A stretch of 44,509 nucleotides of DNA from JACRFW01 sp964531745 (lineage in GTDB: Bacteria > Patescibacteriota > Patescibacteriia > Magasanikbacterales > GWA2-37-8): assembly GCA_964531745.1 (NCBI GenBank), contig CAZHFX010000004.1, positions 1 through 44,509 on the forward strand, given 5' to 3'. How positions within the stretch are numbered: the first letter of the stretch is position 1; every line of letters begins with the position of its first letter. This document shows positions 31,974-40,061 of the stretch, in pieces. Under the pieces are notes generated by a model, which saw only the letters and a program-made list of their open reading frames with translations, was not told the origin of the DNA and did not search any database. Made by a program: the position numbers and the translations under genes.

Positions 31974-32591
31974 TTAAATTACTTCTTTGAATAAACTATT
32001 ATATAACAAAACATATTTTAACGCAACCGCATCACCGTGATCCGCCGGAGCATCCGGCAAATAATCGCCAAGCCAGCTGGCGGAACCGTCCACTTCATAA
32101 AATTTGCCTTTGGCCATCAGCGCGGCGCCAAAATTCTTTAGAAACATCTGCTCCGAGGGGGCGGCCACAACGTCGGACAGCTGAAACAATTTAGGAAGAT
32201 AATACCTATTATACCAGACAATGCCCAAACTAAAAAAATCCGGGGTGGCCACACGGCGATGAAATGTCGCCACCAAAGGAATTTGCGGATGTTCCTTTTT
32301 CCAGGCAATAATTTTTCCGGCCGCCCCCAAAAATGGACAGTGCGCGTGGACGAGATCATACTCGCTCAAAGTCGCGATTAATTCCGCAACCGAATTGAGG
32401 CCCAAAAAACGCTGCGATGGCGCTTTAGCGGCCACCTCTCCGCGCTCCTCCCGCGAAGCGCCGCCATACTGCAAAGTAAACGCGTCGGCCTCAATACCAT
32501 ACTCGGGAAGTTTTCCGACCAAAGAAAAAGCGGCGGCGCGGATGTCGTCAAAATAGTCAAAGGCAGAAGGGATGATGTGAAGGATTTTCAT
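31974..32591 (-). CDS. Half-length GT-B glycosyltransferase (N-terminal domain only)
   Basis: This 205-residue protein resembles the N-terminal Rossmann half of GT4 family glycosyltransferases: MKILHIIPSAFDYFDDIRAA at the start, LVHAHCPFLGA, LVATFHRRVA and VVAAPSEQM. The C-terminal half, which binds the nucleotide sugar and carries the E-x7-E motif, is absent and the next gene downstream is unrelated. It overlaps the methyltransferase gene by 4 bp. It may be a decayed enzyme, or a subunit needing a partner domain. Confidence 0.7.
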   Translation of the reverse strand: MKILHIIPSAFDYFDDIRAAAFSLVGKLPEYGIEADAFTLQYGGASREERGEVAAKAPSQRFLGLNSVAELIATLSEYDLVHAHCPFLGAAGKIIAWKKEHPQIPLVATFHRRVATPDFFSLGIVWYNRYYLPKLFQLSDVVAAPSEQMFLKNFGAALMAKGKFYEVDGSASWLGDYLPDAPADHGDAVALKYVLLYNSLFKEVI

Positions 32592-33394
32592 ACTTTTTTG
32601 CGCGCCATGAGATGGACATTGGGCGACGGCGCCCGGCTGAAAACCGCCGATTCTAGATAAATAAAGCCGTTCACTGCTTTTTTTATCAGTTTCACCGGCG
32701 GCGATGATTTTTGGTCAAAATACATTTCGTTATTGATTTGTTGGAATCCCTGCCGTTTAGCCGCTCGATCCATTAAAAAGAAAGCAACCACGCCCACGAT
32801 CTGGCCGAGCAGATGTTCGCTGTAACGGAGCGACACAACGGAAAAATGGGGCTGAAATAGAATTAACAGGGAGCGACGGAAAAAATAGTTAATGTGCCCG
32901 GCATATTTTCCCGTCAGGTTGCGCTTCAAACGCAATTTATCAAGCAAATGCCAAAGCGACAGCGAGTCGCTTTCGCATGGCACAAAGCAATAGGCAATGC
33001 CGCCCGACAGCAACACCCGAGACATTTCCGCGAGCAGAGCGGCCGGGTCGGCCACGTGCTCCAAAACATCAAAAATAAGCACAGCGTCAAAAAAACTATC
33101 TTCATAAGGGAAACGTTCGGCGCTCACAGCATAAACAACGCCGTCAGCGCGGCTTTTGGCCTCGTCAATGGCTTGGACGCTAATATCGCAACCATGGCAA
33201 TCAAGCTCCGGCCGAAGCTGTTTAATGCCTCTGATAAACCGGCCGGCGCCACAACCAATTTCCAGAACTTTGGAGCCAGCCGGAAGAGTGCACAGAGCAT
33301 TTAGAGCCTGGCGCAAACGAAAACTGGCCGGGTCGCTCCACGCGAGAATGGCCGTCCCCCGCCCCCAAATAGATTGTTCGTAGTTAAATGGCAC
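32588..33394 (-). CDS. SAM-dependent methyltransferase (class I)
   Basis: This 268-residue protein has SAM motif I VLEIGCGAGRFIRGI, acidic motif II CDISVQAIDEAKSRA and the motif IV region FDAVLIFDVLEHVADP. It is of the UbiE/Coq5-like type often found in polysaccharide clusters, where it methylates a sugar or lipid-linked intermediate. The C-terminal region carries a hydrophobic stretch (YSEHLLGQIVGVVAFFLMD). It is flanked by glycosyltransferase genes on both sides and overlaps the half-GT gene. Confidence 0.85.
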   Translation of the reverse strand: MPFNYEQSIWGRGTAILAWSDPASFRLRQALNALCTLPAGSKVLEIGCGAGRFIRGIKQLRPELDCHGCDISVQAIDEAKSRADGVVYAVSAERFPYEDSFFDAVLIFDVLEHVADPAALLAEMSRVLLSGGIAYCFVPCESDSLSLWHLLDKLRLKRNLTGKYAGHINYFFRRSLLILFQPHFSVVSLRYSEHLLGQIVGVVAFFLMDRAAKRQGFQQINNEMYFDQKSSPPVKLIKKAVNGFIYLESAVFSRAPSPNVHLMARKKV

Positions 33395-33402
33395 AAATTA
33401 AA

Positions 33403-34524
33403 TTATTTGATAATTTCTTGATAAATTTTTTCCAGACGATCAAGATGTCCGCTCAGGCTATATTGTTTCACAACACGTTCACGGCCGCGGCTGGCCAACT
33501 CTTGGCGAAATTCCGGAGCAAGGTTCAAAAACGCCGCCAAACGATCGCGCAAACTTTCAGCCGAACCCGGGGTAAAAAGCCAGGCGGATTCAAGGCGATT
33601 TTGTAATTCAGGCAAAGAGCTGGCGATGACCGGGCACCCCGAGGCGAGCGCTTCGTCGGCAACCAAGGAAAACGATTCGGCGTCAGACGAAACAACAAGG
33701 CAGACGGAGCAATTGTAATAAGCGACGAGTTGCCGCCGATCGTGGCAAGGACCGACGAACCGAACGCGCGCAGTCAAGCCAAGTTCCGCCGTCATTTTCC
33801 GGTATTTTTCTTCCGCGTAGCCGCCGCCGACTACAGCCAGAACGACATTGGCATCTCCAATGCCATTTAAAGCCGACAGAAGCAGATCCAGACGTTTCAC
33901 CGGCAATAGGTTGCCGACAAATAAAATTATTTTTTTGCCAACCCAGTCAAAAATTTCTTTGGGAATATCACGGTGGGCGTCGGGACGGAACAAATCCGTG
34001 TCAACGCCATTGGGAAGTTCAGTCATCCGTTCGGGAGGCAAAAATTGTTTTAGCTGGCTCCCCAGCGCGTGAGCGTAGTTTACCATGAGTACCCGGCTCG
34101 CTCCCTTTACAATAGCGCGAAACAGCAAAAGATCATACGCCCTCTGCACCAACCGTCTGTGCCAGACGGTTGGTGCAGCGTCCATGTGATAAGTAAGCGT
34201 AAATGGCCGGCCATAGAGTTTGTGAGCGAGCAATACCCACTCGGCCCCGCCATACCATGGATAATGCAAATGAATGATATCAAACTGTTTCAATTCGCGA
34301 GTGAGCTGGGGCGCCAAGCCCGCGTCCCCCCCCCTAATCCACGGCCATAAACGGACTACTCGAAAATTTAAAGCGTCTTCCGGCGCAGACGGATCGCCAT
34401 AATTTAGGGTAAAAACCGTGACGGTGTGGCCACGAGCCGCGAGCCCGCGGCATTCATCAAAAGCCACCGCTCCCATGCCGCCTAGACGCGGCGGAAAAGT
34501 GGAAACGACATGCGCAATCTTCAT
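33403..34524 (-). CDS. Glycosyltransferase family 4 (GT-B)
   Basis: This 373-residue full-length GT4 enzyme starts MKIAHVVSTFPPRLGGMGAV. The C-terminal Rossmann half has IILFVGNLLPVKRLDLLLSA, VRFVGPCHDRRQLVAYYNCS and the ESFSLVADEALASGCPVIAS nucleotide-sugar motif. It transfers a sugar from a nucleotide donor in the cytoplasm, retaining configuration. Residues around 118-128 (APTVWHRRLVQ) are encoded by a perfect 15-bp inverted repeat. Its start overlaps the DUF2304 stop by 4 bp. Confidence 0.9.
   Translation of the reverse strand: MKIAHVVSTFPPRLGGMGAVAFDECRGLAARGHTVTVFTLNYGDPSAPEDALNFRVVRLWPWIRGGDAGLAPQLTRELKQFDIIHLHYPWYGGAEWVLLAHKLYGRPFTLTYHMDAAPTVWHRRLVQRAYDLLLFRAIVKGASRVLMVNYAHALGSQLKQFLPPERMTELPNGVDTDLFRPDAHRDIPKEIFDWVGKKIILFVGNLLPVKRLDLLLSALNGIGDANVVLAVVGGGYAEEKYRKMTAELGLTARVRFVGPCHDRRQLVAYYNCSVCLVVSSDAESFSLVADEALASGCPVIASSLPELQNRLESAWLFTPGSAESLRDRLAAFLNLAPEFRQELASRGRERVVKQYSLSGHLDRLEKIYQEIIK
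34145..34177. repeat. Perfect 15-bp coding palindrome inside the GT4 gene
   Basis: Arms TGCACCAACCGTCTG (34145-34159) and its exact complement (34163-34177) leave a 3-nt loop. It reads through in frame on the minus strand. Confidence 0.85.
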
Positions 34525-34862
34525 ACCCGGTTATCCTTCATCGCTTCTTCCAGCGCCTCTTTGCGAGTGAGCAAAGTAATCTCTCGCTTCATTTTTTCCA
34601 TCATGACAAGCAGACGAAATAAGCTGAAAAAAATCGCCACCAAAGCGACGTACACTACCAAATCGGCTCCGCGGCCAATTCCGACCAGCCGAGCAAAATA
34701 AGATGCTGAATTCGGCAACAACGCGACAACGCCCGCGATAACCCAAAAAGCAGCCCAAAAAAACATCCACCAAAAGGCAAGCGCGCGCTCCCGAAAACGC
34801 TCGACGACTTTAAAAATAGCGTAGAGAAAGAAAACGATTAAAACGGCCTGAATAAGAAGCAT
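34521..34862 (-). CDS. DUF2304-type small membrane protein
   Basis: This 113-residue protein has three hydrophobic segments (residues 2-20, 30-50, 68-88) and a charged C-terminal tail, which matches DUF2304 in size and layout. DUF2304 proteins are often encoded beside a family 2 glycosyltransferase, as here (the GT2 gene is 3 bp upstream), and are thought to act with it at the membrane. The role is inferred from context only. Confidence 0.75.
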   Translation of the reverse strand: MLLIQAVLIVFFLYAIFKVVERFRERALAFWWMFFWAAFWVIAGVVALLPNSASYFARLVGIGRGADLVVYVALVAIFFSLFRLLVMMEKMKREITLLTRKEALEEAMKDNRV

Positions 34863-34865
34863 AGG

Positions 34866-35555
34866 CTAACGGGTTAATTTATTTATCATTAAATCGGCGA
34901 CAATCTTCAACCCGCCGCCAACCCCCTGCCCCATCTCCCAATATGCCACTTCAACGGGATATTCTTTGAAACGCAAATTATATTTTCTAATTGCCGCGGT
35001 AATTTCAGTATTGTGGGCCATGCGATCTTGAGTAATGATAATACGATTAAGCGCGGAGCGGGAAAAAATCCGAAAGCCATTGTGCGCGTCGGTGAGTTTC
35101 AAACCGATGAATACATAATTTATCCAACGACTTACCGGCAAAATGACGAAACGTTTGAGCCAGGGAACGCGAGAACGTTTGTCCAAAAAACGCGAACCTA
35201 AAATAACCTCAAAATTTTCTCGGCGCATGAGCTCTAGCGCCGGAGCGATATCGCTTGGATTAAATTGCCCGTCGCCATCAAAGTGAACGGCATAGCCGGC
35301 TCCGTGCGCGCGGGCATAGCTATCCCCGGTTTCTAGCGCCGCTCCCTGCCCGCGATTAAGCGCGTGCCGCAATACCAGCGCGCCGCACTCTCTGGCCGCA
35401 CGCGCCGTATTATCCGTAGAACCATCATCAACCACAATCAGTTTAACTCCCCCCCCAACAATCTGTTTCAATCTTGGTTCCTGTTCAAAAAGGCCGCGCA
35501 CCACGCGACCTATATTTTTCTCTTCATTATACGCCGGCACAATGATAAACACCAT
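34866..35555 (-). CDS. Family 2 glycosyltransferase, polyprenyl-P-mannose synthase-like
   Basis: This 229-residue GT-A enzyme has VFIIVPAYNEEKNIGRVV, IVVDDGSTDNTA (first Asp pair), RGQGAALETG, HFDGDGQFNPSDI (DxD-like) and LGSRFLDKRSRVPW. It resembles dolichol/polyprenyl-phosphate mannose synthases, which load a sugar onto a lipid carrier for GT-C enzymes at the outer face. It forms a pair with the DUF2304 gene, and GT-C-like membrane proteins are encoded elsewhere in the window. Confidence 0.88.
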   Translation of the reverse strand: MVFIIVPAYNEEKNIGRVVRGLFEQEPRLKQIVGGGVKLIVVDDGSTDNTARAARECGALVLRHALNRGQGAALETGDSYARAHGAGYAVHFDGDGQFNPSDIAPALELMRRENFEVILGSRFLDKRSRVPWLKRFVILPVSRWINYVFIGLKLTDAHNGFRIFSRSALNRIIITQDRMAHNTEITAAIRKYNLRFKEYPVEVAYWEMGQGVGGGLKIVADLMINKLTR

Positions 35556-35564
35556 AGGAAACCA

Positions 35565-36599
35565 CTACGCAGACTGATTAAAATCGGAAAAAAGAAGCGA
35601 TTCCTTGTGGGAGATGACGTAGTCAATAGTTTTGCGCAAACCGTCCTCTAAGCGCATAAGCGGAAACCATCCCAACGCGTCTTTGGCGTAACTGATATTC
35701 GGGAGGCCTTTTCGGCTTAAAAAGAGCAGTGGCTTCTCAAATACCAATGAGGAACGCGAGTTGGTGAGTTCAATAATCTGTTTCGCCACATCGGCATATT
35801 TTATCGCTTGTTCGCCGCCCAGGTTCATCACGCGCACCTCCGGATCGCTCCCCATCAAACGCGCCAGTCCGTCAACAATGTCGGAAACATAGCACAGGCT
35901 GGTGGAAAAACTCTCATCGCCGTAAATAATGAGATTCTTGCCCTCTAAAGCATTAATAATAAAATCTGGAATAAGCTGACGCTCAAACAGCCGCATATGG
36001 GGCCCATAGGTGGTGAAAACGCGGGCGATTTTAACGTCGAGCCCATGCACTTGCTGATAAGTCGCCGCGCAAGTTTCAGCGAACCGCTTGCCTTCGTCAT
36101 AACAAGCCCGCAGGGAGAGGTGGTCAACCGCGCCCAAATCAGTTTCCTTAAAAACCCGGTCGCTCTGAGCCTCGCCATAAATTACCGCGCTGGAGGTGAA
36201 AAGATACCGGGCATGATATTTCACAGCCAAATCAAGCGTATTGATCATGGCGGAAGAATTGGCCCAAAGCGATTGCATTTTTAATTTCTCAAAATTCTTC
36301 GGATTAGTGGGGCAGGCTAGATGATAGATTTCTTGAATGCCCTGAAACTTCACCTTGAATTTATCAAGTTCGTCAAAAGCGTCTAGATCAATCGGCTTGT
36401 TGACATCATAGTTGATAAATTCAAAATCAGGATACTGCAAAAGATGATTAATGGCGTTGGGATGCGAATTGGAAAAATTATCAACGCAGATGACATTCGC
36501 CTCTTTGAGCAAGCGCTCGCATAAATGCGAGCCGATAAAACCGGCCCCGCCGGTCACGACCACATTTTTTTTCTCAAAAATAGGAATATCCATAGACAT
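35565..36599 (-). CDS. NAD-dependent nucleotide-sugar epimerase/dehydratase
   Basis: This extended short-chain dehydrogenase of 344 residues has the NAD motif VTGGAGFIGSHLCERLL, IYHLACPTNP and TSSAVIYGEA, and the active-site pair Tyr and Lys in SLRACYDEGKRFAE. The sequence is closest in style to UDP-glucuronate decarboxylases (UDP-xylose synthase). It should supply an activated sugar to the glycosyltransferases downstream. The frame opens at 36623; ATG 36599 or 36593 fits the usual short N-terminus better. Confidence 0.88.
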   Translation of the reverse strand: MSMDIPIFEKKNVVVTGGAGFIGSHLCERLLKEANVICVDNFSNSHPNAINHLLQYPDFEFINYDVNKPIDLDAFDELDKFKVKFQGIQEIYHLACPTNPKNFEKLKMQSLWANSSAMINTLDLAVKYHARYLFTSSAVIYGEAQSDRVFKETDLGAVDHLSLRACYDEGKRFAETCAATYQQVHGLDVKIARVFTTYGPHMRLFERQLIPDFIINALEGKNLIIYGDESFSTSLCYVSDIVDGLARLMGSDPEVRVMNLGGEQAIKYADVAKQIIELTNSRSSLVFEKPLLFLSRKGLPNISYAKDALGWFPLMRLEDGLRKTIDYVISHKESLLFSDFNQSA

Positions 36600-36626
36600 A
36601 AATGTTCTCGCTAATAATAACATTGA

Positions 36627-36655
36627 ACGGCAAAATGGTCAATCAATTTTGCCGT
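36627..36655 (-). terminator. Hairpin overlapping the end of the subtilase gene
   Basis: A perfect 10-bp stem ACGGCAAAAT/ATTTTGCCGT with a 9-nt loop that contains the stop codon region. Only a weak U-rich stretch follows on the minus strand, so termination is uncertain. Confidence 0.4.
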
Positions 36656-38621
36656 CAATTTTGGGAATGGCTACCGGTTTTAGCGGCGTGCCTGATTGAT
36701 TAAACACGCTGAAAACTCTCCCATCCGTTTGAAACGGCAAAAGCGACTGCCGCGCGCCCCCGGCGCTGGCCACGGCGATAATTTTCCAAGGAACACGGCC
36801 GTTACTATCTTGAATTTCGTTAAAACGATAACTGCCGCTTGGCAAATCAAGCGTTACCATGCTAATAGCAGATTTTTCCCGAACAACCAAAGCCATCTGT
36901 TCGCCTGACCCAGGCCAGAAATGGCCGATGGCGGAGGCTAGCACCGTTCTAATTCCGGGAATGCGGGCTAGGAGTATTTCGCCTTGATCATCAAGCGGCA
37001 GTTGGGTGATGATCGCCTCTCCGCCCCGCTGGGTCACGGCCACGACAGCGCGGCTAATTGCGCTCAATCTCCAATCGCTAATAGCTCCGGCGACAGTTAC
37101 TTCTTTAAGTTTTTCACCCGTGTTTGAATATTCGGTAAAAATAGTTTTCTTGCCGCGGGCATCAAACTGTTCAACGACGATAAAAACGCCGTCTTCAGCC
37201 GCGAAAGCGCGAATGGATTTTGTCAAACGCCGCGGAACGGCTGGCACAATAAAATCGCGAGCGGCAATCGCACCTTTTTCCGATAGTTGGCGGACAATAA
37301 AATTGCGCCCGCTTTTAAACAAAATAACCGTCCGTTTTTCGGTGTCATCCTCCCCGCGCACCGCTCCAGCGCTGACAATTTCCCCATCAGCCACTACAGC
37401 TACGAGAGCGGCGACTTTGCTTTTCACTGATTGACGCCACAGTCCGTGCGCGTCATAATAGTAAAATAATCCATCCAACGTGTCTTCCGGCGGCTCCACT
37501 TTACTGGCCGCGGCGACAGCCCGACCGATATTTAATCGGCCGGCGCCGATTTTTCCTAAATAGTCCAAATTAAAATTATCAATTTTATCAGTATTGGCTA
37601 ACAGAGTGGAAATAATGGCGCTTGGCCGCCAATTCGGATGCAGGCTCTTCAGCAAAGCGGCGGCGCCAGCCACAATTGGCGCGGCAAATGATGTGCCTTT
37701 CCAGCCGCCGCCAAATTCATAATTATAGCCAAACTGCGGAGCATATCGTTCGGTAGAAAAAATTCCCTCGCCGGGCGCGGCGATATCAATGCAACTGCCA
37801 TAATCGCTAAAACGGCTTAATCGATCAGAACCATCAACCGCGGCAACCGTCAGAAGCCAATTGACGCTGTCGCCATTATCAAAACAAGCTGGATACATTG
37901 GTTTCACGTCAAGATCACCGGAAATACCGCGACCATGATTGCCGGCCGCTGTTACCACCACTGCTCCTTTGTTGTAGGCGCGGCGCAGAGCCTCCCGCAG
38001 GGACCCGACCGAATCCTCGCCGATAAAACTCATGCTGATAACATTGGCGCCGTTCTGAACGGCATAGTCAATGGCGGCGATCACCTGCGTGAATAAACCG
38101 GCGCCAGAACTGTCAATGGCGCGGATGGGCATAATCCGCACCCGCCAATTCAACCCCGCGCCACCACGATTATTGTCGCCGACCGCCCCAATGAGCCCGG
38201 CGATAATGGTGCCATGGCGCACCGCCTCCGGATCATCTTGAACATTAAATACCGAGGTGCGCACGTTGTTATTATTATCAACGAAATTCCAGCCATTCAC
38301 ATCGTCTGTATATCCGTTGCGATCATCGTCAACGCCATTATCTGGAATTTCTCTTGTGTTCACCCAGATATTGCCGCGCAAATCATTATGCCAGATGTCA
38401 ACGCCGGCATCAATAACCGCCACCACCGCATGGCGCGAGCCGACGCCATAGTCCCAAGCCGCGGGCGCGTTTATCTGATTCCACATTTTTTCCTGATCCG
38501 CGTAGTTCGGGTCGTTTGGCAAACGAGCGAAAACCGCCTCGGGCGCGCTTAAAATGACCAACGAGAAAATAACCAGACCAAAGGTTGCTTTTTTTGCTAT
38601 AATGCTATATAATCCGCTCAT
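36639..38621 (-). CDS. Secreted S8 subtilisin-like serine protease
   Basis: This 660-residue protein has a signal peptide (about 1-33, ending PEAVFA), a subtilase domain and a C-terminal part of about 250 residues. Catalytic residues are Asp71 (VIDAGVD), His136 (RHGTIIAG) and Ser311 (GTSFAAP), with oxyanion Asn228. The C-terminal part is beta-rich and made of repeated blade-like segments, probably a propeller-type domain. The start at 38621 follows an extended -10 closely; the longer frame to 38819 has no signal-like start. It likely degrades proteins outside the cell. Confidence 0.92.
   Translation of the reverse strand: MSGLYSIIAKKATFGLVIFSLVILSAPEAVFARLPNDPNYADQEKMWNQINAPAAWDYGVGSRHAVVAVIDAGVDIWHNDLRGNIWVNTREIPDNGVDDDRNGYTDDVNGWNFVDNNNNVRTSVFNVQDDPEAVRHGTIIAGLIGAVGDNNRGGAGLNWRVRIMPIRAIDSSGAGLFTQVIAAIDYAVQNGANVISMSFIGEDSVGSLREALRRAYNKGAVVVTAAGNHGRGISGDLDVKPMYPACFDNGDSVNWLLTVAAVDGSDRLSRFSDYGSCIDIAAPGEGIFSTERYAPQFGYNYEFGGGWKGTSFAAPIVAGAAALLKSLHPNWRPSAIISTLLANTDKIDNFNLDYLGKIGAGRLNIGRAVAAASKVEPPEDTLDGLFYYYDAHGLWRQSVKSKVAALVAVVADGEIVSAGAVRGEDDTEKRTVILFKSGRNFIVRQLSEKGAIAARDFIVPAVPRRLTKSIRAFAAEDGVFIVVEQFDARGKKTIFTEYSNTGEKLKEVTVAGAISDWRLSAISRAVVAVTQRGGEAIITQLPLDDQGEILLARIPGIRTVLASAIGHFWPGSGEQMALVVREKSAISMVTLDLPSGSYRFNEIQDSNGRVPWKIIAVASAGGARQSLLPFQTDGRVFSVFNQSGTPLKPVAIPKIDGKID
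38585..38613 (+). promoter_or_regulatory. Promoter of the sugar transferase gene
   Basis: TTGCTT (38585-38590), 17 bp, TATAAT (38608-38613). A second TATAAT sits at 38598-38603. Start of transcription is near 38620, giving a leader of about 59 nt that ends in a GAGGAA Shine-Dalgarno. Confidence 0.6.
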
Positions 38622-38630
38622 AATCTTTTT

Positions 38631-38639
38631 AGTATAACA
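38631..38639 (-). promoter_or_regulatory. Extended -10 promoter of the subtilase
   Basis: TGTTATACT on the minus strand. Start of transcription would be about 4 bases before the ATG at 38621, so the mRNA is almost leaderless. It overlaps the divergent sugar-transferase leader. Confidence 0.55.
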
Positions 38640-38678
38640 TAAATTAAAGCTAAAAACCAAGCTGAACGAGGAACGCTT

Positions 38679-40061
38679 ATGTATTACCGAGTCAAACAAT
38701 TCCTGCTCTTGATCGGCGATGTCGCCATGCTTTACGCCGGGTTTTACATTGGCGTCGCTCTGCGCTACCAAGAGTGGGCGCCGCGCGATCTTTTTGTTCT
38801 GGTCCAGCCGATCAGCCAATTATTCGCGGGGGCTGTAATCATCTTATTTATCATCGGTCTTTATGATATCGGCCGGGTAAAAAACTCACGGGCTTTATAC
38901 CAAAAAATACTGCTCTCAGCCGGCATCTGGGTCATTTTAGCTATCATCTATTTCTATATCAAAATTGCGGCGCTTGTTACCCCCAAAACTACTCTGCTTT
39001 GTATCACCCTTGGCAGTTTCGGTTTAATGGTCTTATGGCGCGCTTTCTACAATCATTTCCTTTCCACCGTTATCTGGCGCACCAGCGTCGTCTTCGCTGG
39101 ATTGTCAAACGAGGTGACGGAATTAGCTCGCCAGATTACCGCCGAACCGGAACGCGGGTTTGTCATCGCCGGGCTGATAACCACGCCCTCAGAGGCCATT
39201 CACCCGGCACTCAAAGACTACCCGTCCGCCGAAACACTCACTGAATTAGCCAAAAAAAATAACGGCCATTTCCCGGAACTAATCGTGCTCAACCCGACTT
39301 TACGCAATAACACGACTTTGCTCGCCGAGCTCTACCGCGCTATCTTCCGCCAAATCACCATTATGGATCTCGCTGAATTTTACGAAACGATATTCCAGCG
39401 CATCCCGCCCTTTACCTTTTCCGAAGCTTGGTTTATCACCAACCTAAAAGAACAACGCCGCAGAATCTATGATCGCGGGCGCATCCTCACTGATTACGCT
39501 CTCGCAATCATCATGACGGCGGTCTTTTTCGCCACTTTCCCCCTAATCAGTCTGGCCGTTAAATTAACCTCTCCCGGCCCGGTATTTTTTAAACAAAAAA
39601 GAATCGGCCGGCTGGGCAAGGTCTTCGCTATCTATAAATACCGCACCATGTTTAGCTTAAACCCGGATGGCAGCGCCGAAACCGGGGGGCCGCAATTCGC
39701 GGCGGTTGGCGACCGTCGCGTTACGGCCGTTGGCCGCGTGCTTCGCCGCACCCGTCTTGATGAGTTGCCGCAGGCGCTTAATATCTTGCGCGGCGAGATG
39801 AGCCTGATCGGACCCAGGCCGGAGCGCCCGGAATTCGTGGAACAACTGACCGAGGCGATGCCGTTTTACGCCGTTCGCCACCTGGTAAAACCGGGCTTAA
39901 CCGGCTGGGCACAGCTTCAACAAGCCTACTACGGCGATATTAAAGAAAACCTCTACAAACTGGAGTATGACCTTTATTATATTAAAAATCGGAGCTTCTT
40001 TCTTGACGTAACGATACTGCTTAAAACCATTTCAGTAATCGCCCGAATGATGGGGCGCTAG
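38679..40061 (+). CDS. Polyprenyl-phosphate sugar-1-phosphate transferase (WcaJ/PglC superfamily)
   Basis: This 460-residue protein has four or five N-terminal membrane helices, a central CoA-binding-like domain (about 140-240) and a C-terminal bacterial sugar-transferase domain. The last has SPGPVFFKQKRIGRLGKVF, YKYRTMF, RLDELPQALNILRGEMSLIG and PRPERPEF. It starts exopolysaccharide or O-chain repeat units by linking a sugar phosphate to undecaprenyl phosphate. A GAGGAA ribosome-binding site precedes the ATG by about 6 nt. It ends tail to tail with pyrG, sharing the palindromic CTAG stop. Confidence 0.92.
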   Translation: MYYRVKQFLLLIGDVAMLYAGFYIGVALRYQEWAPRDLFVLVQPISQLFAGAVIILFIIGLYDIGRVKNSRALYQKILLSAGIWVILAIIYFYIKIAALVTPKTTLLCITLGSFGLMVLWRAFYNHFLSTVIWRTSVVFAGLSNEVTELARQITAEPERGFVIAGLITTPSEAIHPALKDYPSAETLTELAKKNNGHFPELIVLNPTLRNNTTLLAELYRAIFRQITIMDLAEFYETIFQRIPPFTFSEAWFITNLKEQRRRIYDRGRILTDYALAIIMTAVFFATFPLISLAVKLTSPGPVFFKQKRIGRLGKVFAIYKYRTMFSLNPDGSAETGGPQFAAVGDRRVTAVGRVLRRTRLDELPQALNILRGEMSLIGPRPERPEFVEQLTEAMPFYAVRHLVKPGLTGWAQLQQAYYGDIKENLYKLEYDLYYIKNRSFFLDVTILLKTISVIARMMGR

